Of a stretch of DNA of 32,217 nt, positions 31,904 to 32,217 are shown piece after piece. Each line of letters begins with the position of its first letter. The first letter of the stretch is position 1. Location: contig JADHLF010000030.1 in the NCBI GenBank assembly GCA_016780825.1, positions 1-32,217 of the forward strand. Reading direction: 5' to 3'. A program made the position numbers and the translations under genes. The notes under the pieces are model-generated. The model did no database searches, was not told the DNA's origin, and saw only the letters and a program-made list of their open reading frames with translations. This stretch comes from Planktomarina sp. (GTDB taxonomy: Bacteria > Pseudomonadota > Alphaproteobacteria > Rhodobacterales > Rhodobacteraceae).

Positions 31904-32217
31904 GCCAAATTCCGTTTCTCTGTAGATTCCGATAATTTTTCCAAAATTCGATTAAATTCGGCCCATTCAGCCGCTGTCACGCGCTGCATGAAATCGTCAT
32001 GAATGCGGTCCACCATGGGCATCATATGCTCCATCAAGGCGCGCCCCTTTTGGGTGGGGATGATGTGGACATGTCGGCGATCTTCGGTCGAGCGCAGGCG
32101 CCCAATGAGGTTTTTCTTCTCGAGCCGATCTAGAATTCCGACCAATGAGGGCGGGGGCAAGAGGGTGATCTGTGAGATTTGCGCTGAGGTCAGATGCTGT
32201 TTTTCCCAAAGCGCGCG
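31900..32217 (-). CDS. MarR-family transcriptional regulator (partial, 5' end beyond window)
   Basis: The frame is open from the right edge to the TGA at 31902-31900; 105 residues are visible of a usual 140-160. The winged helix is seen in LTSAQISQITLLPPPSLVGILDRLEKKNLIGRLRSTEDRRHVHIIPTQKGRAL, the MarR core with the basic DRR wing. It is upstream of, and overlaps, the HpaB-type gene, so it probably controls that gene in answer to an aromatic ligand. N-terminal helices are missing from view. Confidence 0.88.
   Translation of the reverse strand, partial: RALWEKQHLTSAQISQITLLPPPSLVGILDRLEKKNLIGRLRSTEDRRHVHIIPTQKGRALMEHMMPMVDRIHDDFMQRVTAAEWAEFNRILEKLSESTEKRNLA

Overview
The window reads as the right-hand part of the photosynthesis gene cluster (PGC) of a purple alphaproteobacterium, followed by housekeeping and sugar-alcohol catabolism genes. 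The bch and crt proteins, the gene order (crtE-crtF-bchC-bchX-bchY-bchZ against crtD-crtC, crtI-crtB against crtA-bchI-bchD-bchO) and the PpsR/CrtJ-type operators all point to Rhodobacteraceae. Moderate G+C (judged by eye), a smo/mtl-type polyol transporter and an HpaB-type oxygenase would fit a marine aerobic anoxygenic phototroph of the Roseobacter group. A Planktomarina-like member is possible, but that is inference.

Region 1 (1-6741, minus): crtE, crtF, bchC, bchX, bchY and bchZ (bchZ runs off the left edge) form a superoperon joined by overlapping stops and starts, with a second, PpsR-controlled promoter inside it just upstream of bchC. Region 2 (6742-9251, plus): crtD and crtC, divergent from crtE across a paired PpsR operator. 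Region 3 (9252-11833, minus): crtB and crtI, convergent with crtC with no base between the stops. Region 4 (11834-16182, plus): crtA, bchI, bchD and bchO, divergent from crtI across two more PpsR operators. Together crtA, B, C, D, E, F and I are the full set for spheroidene and spheroidenone; bchI/D are the ATPase subunits of Mg-chelatase (BchH lies elsewhere), and bchX/Y/Z plus bchC take chlorophyllide a towards bacteriochlorophyll a.

Region 5 (16183-21726): the PGC ends at a small ArsR-family repressor whose two cysteines match the spacing of the sulfide sensor SqrR. It runs tail to tail into hemY-like, mic60-like and hemD genes (minus strand). Then come gpsA, a YciI-like gene and an EVE-domain gene, coupled on the plus strand. 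Region 6 (21727-23505): a DUF1761 membrane protein and the Na+/H+ antiporter nhaA.

Region 7 (23506-30420, plus): a sorbitol/mannitol-type ABC transporter operon: smoE, smoF, smoG, an AraC-type regulator, a mannitol 2-dehydrogenase-family gene and smoK. Region 8 (30443-32217, minus): an HpaB-family flavin-dependent monooxygenase translationally coupled to a MarR-family regulator cut by the right edge.

I saw no rRNA, tRNA, insertion sequence, CRISPR array or phage gene. The most interesting points are the three pairs of PpsR operators with their geometry, the SqrR-like regulator at the PGC boundary, the mic60 homologue beside a photosynthesis cluster, and the absence of tsaD between hemD and gpsA.
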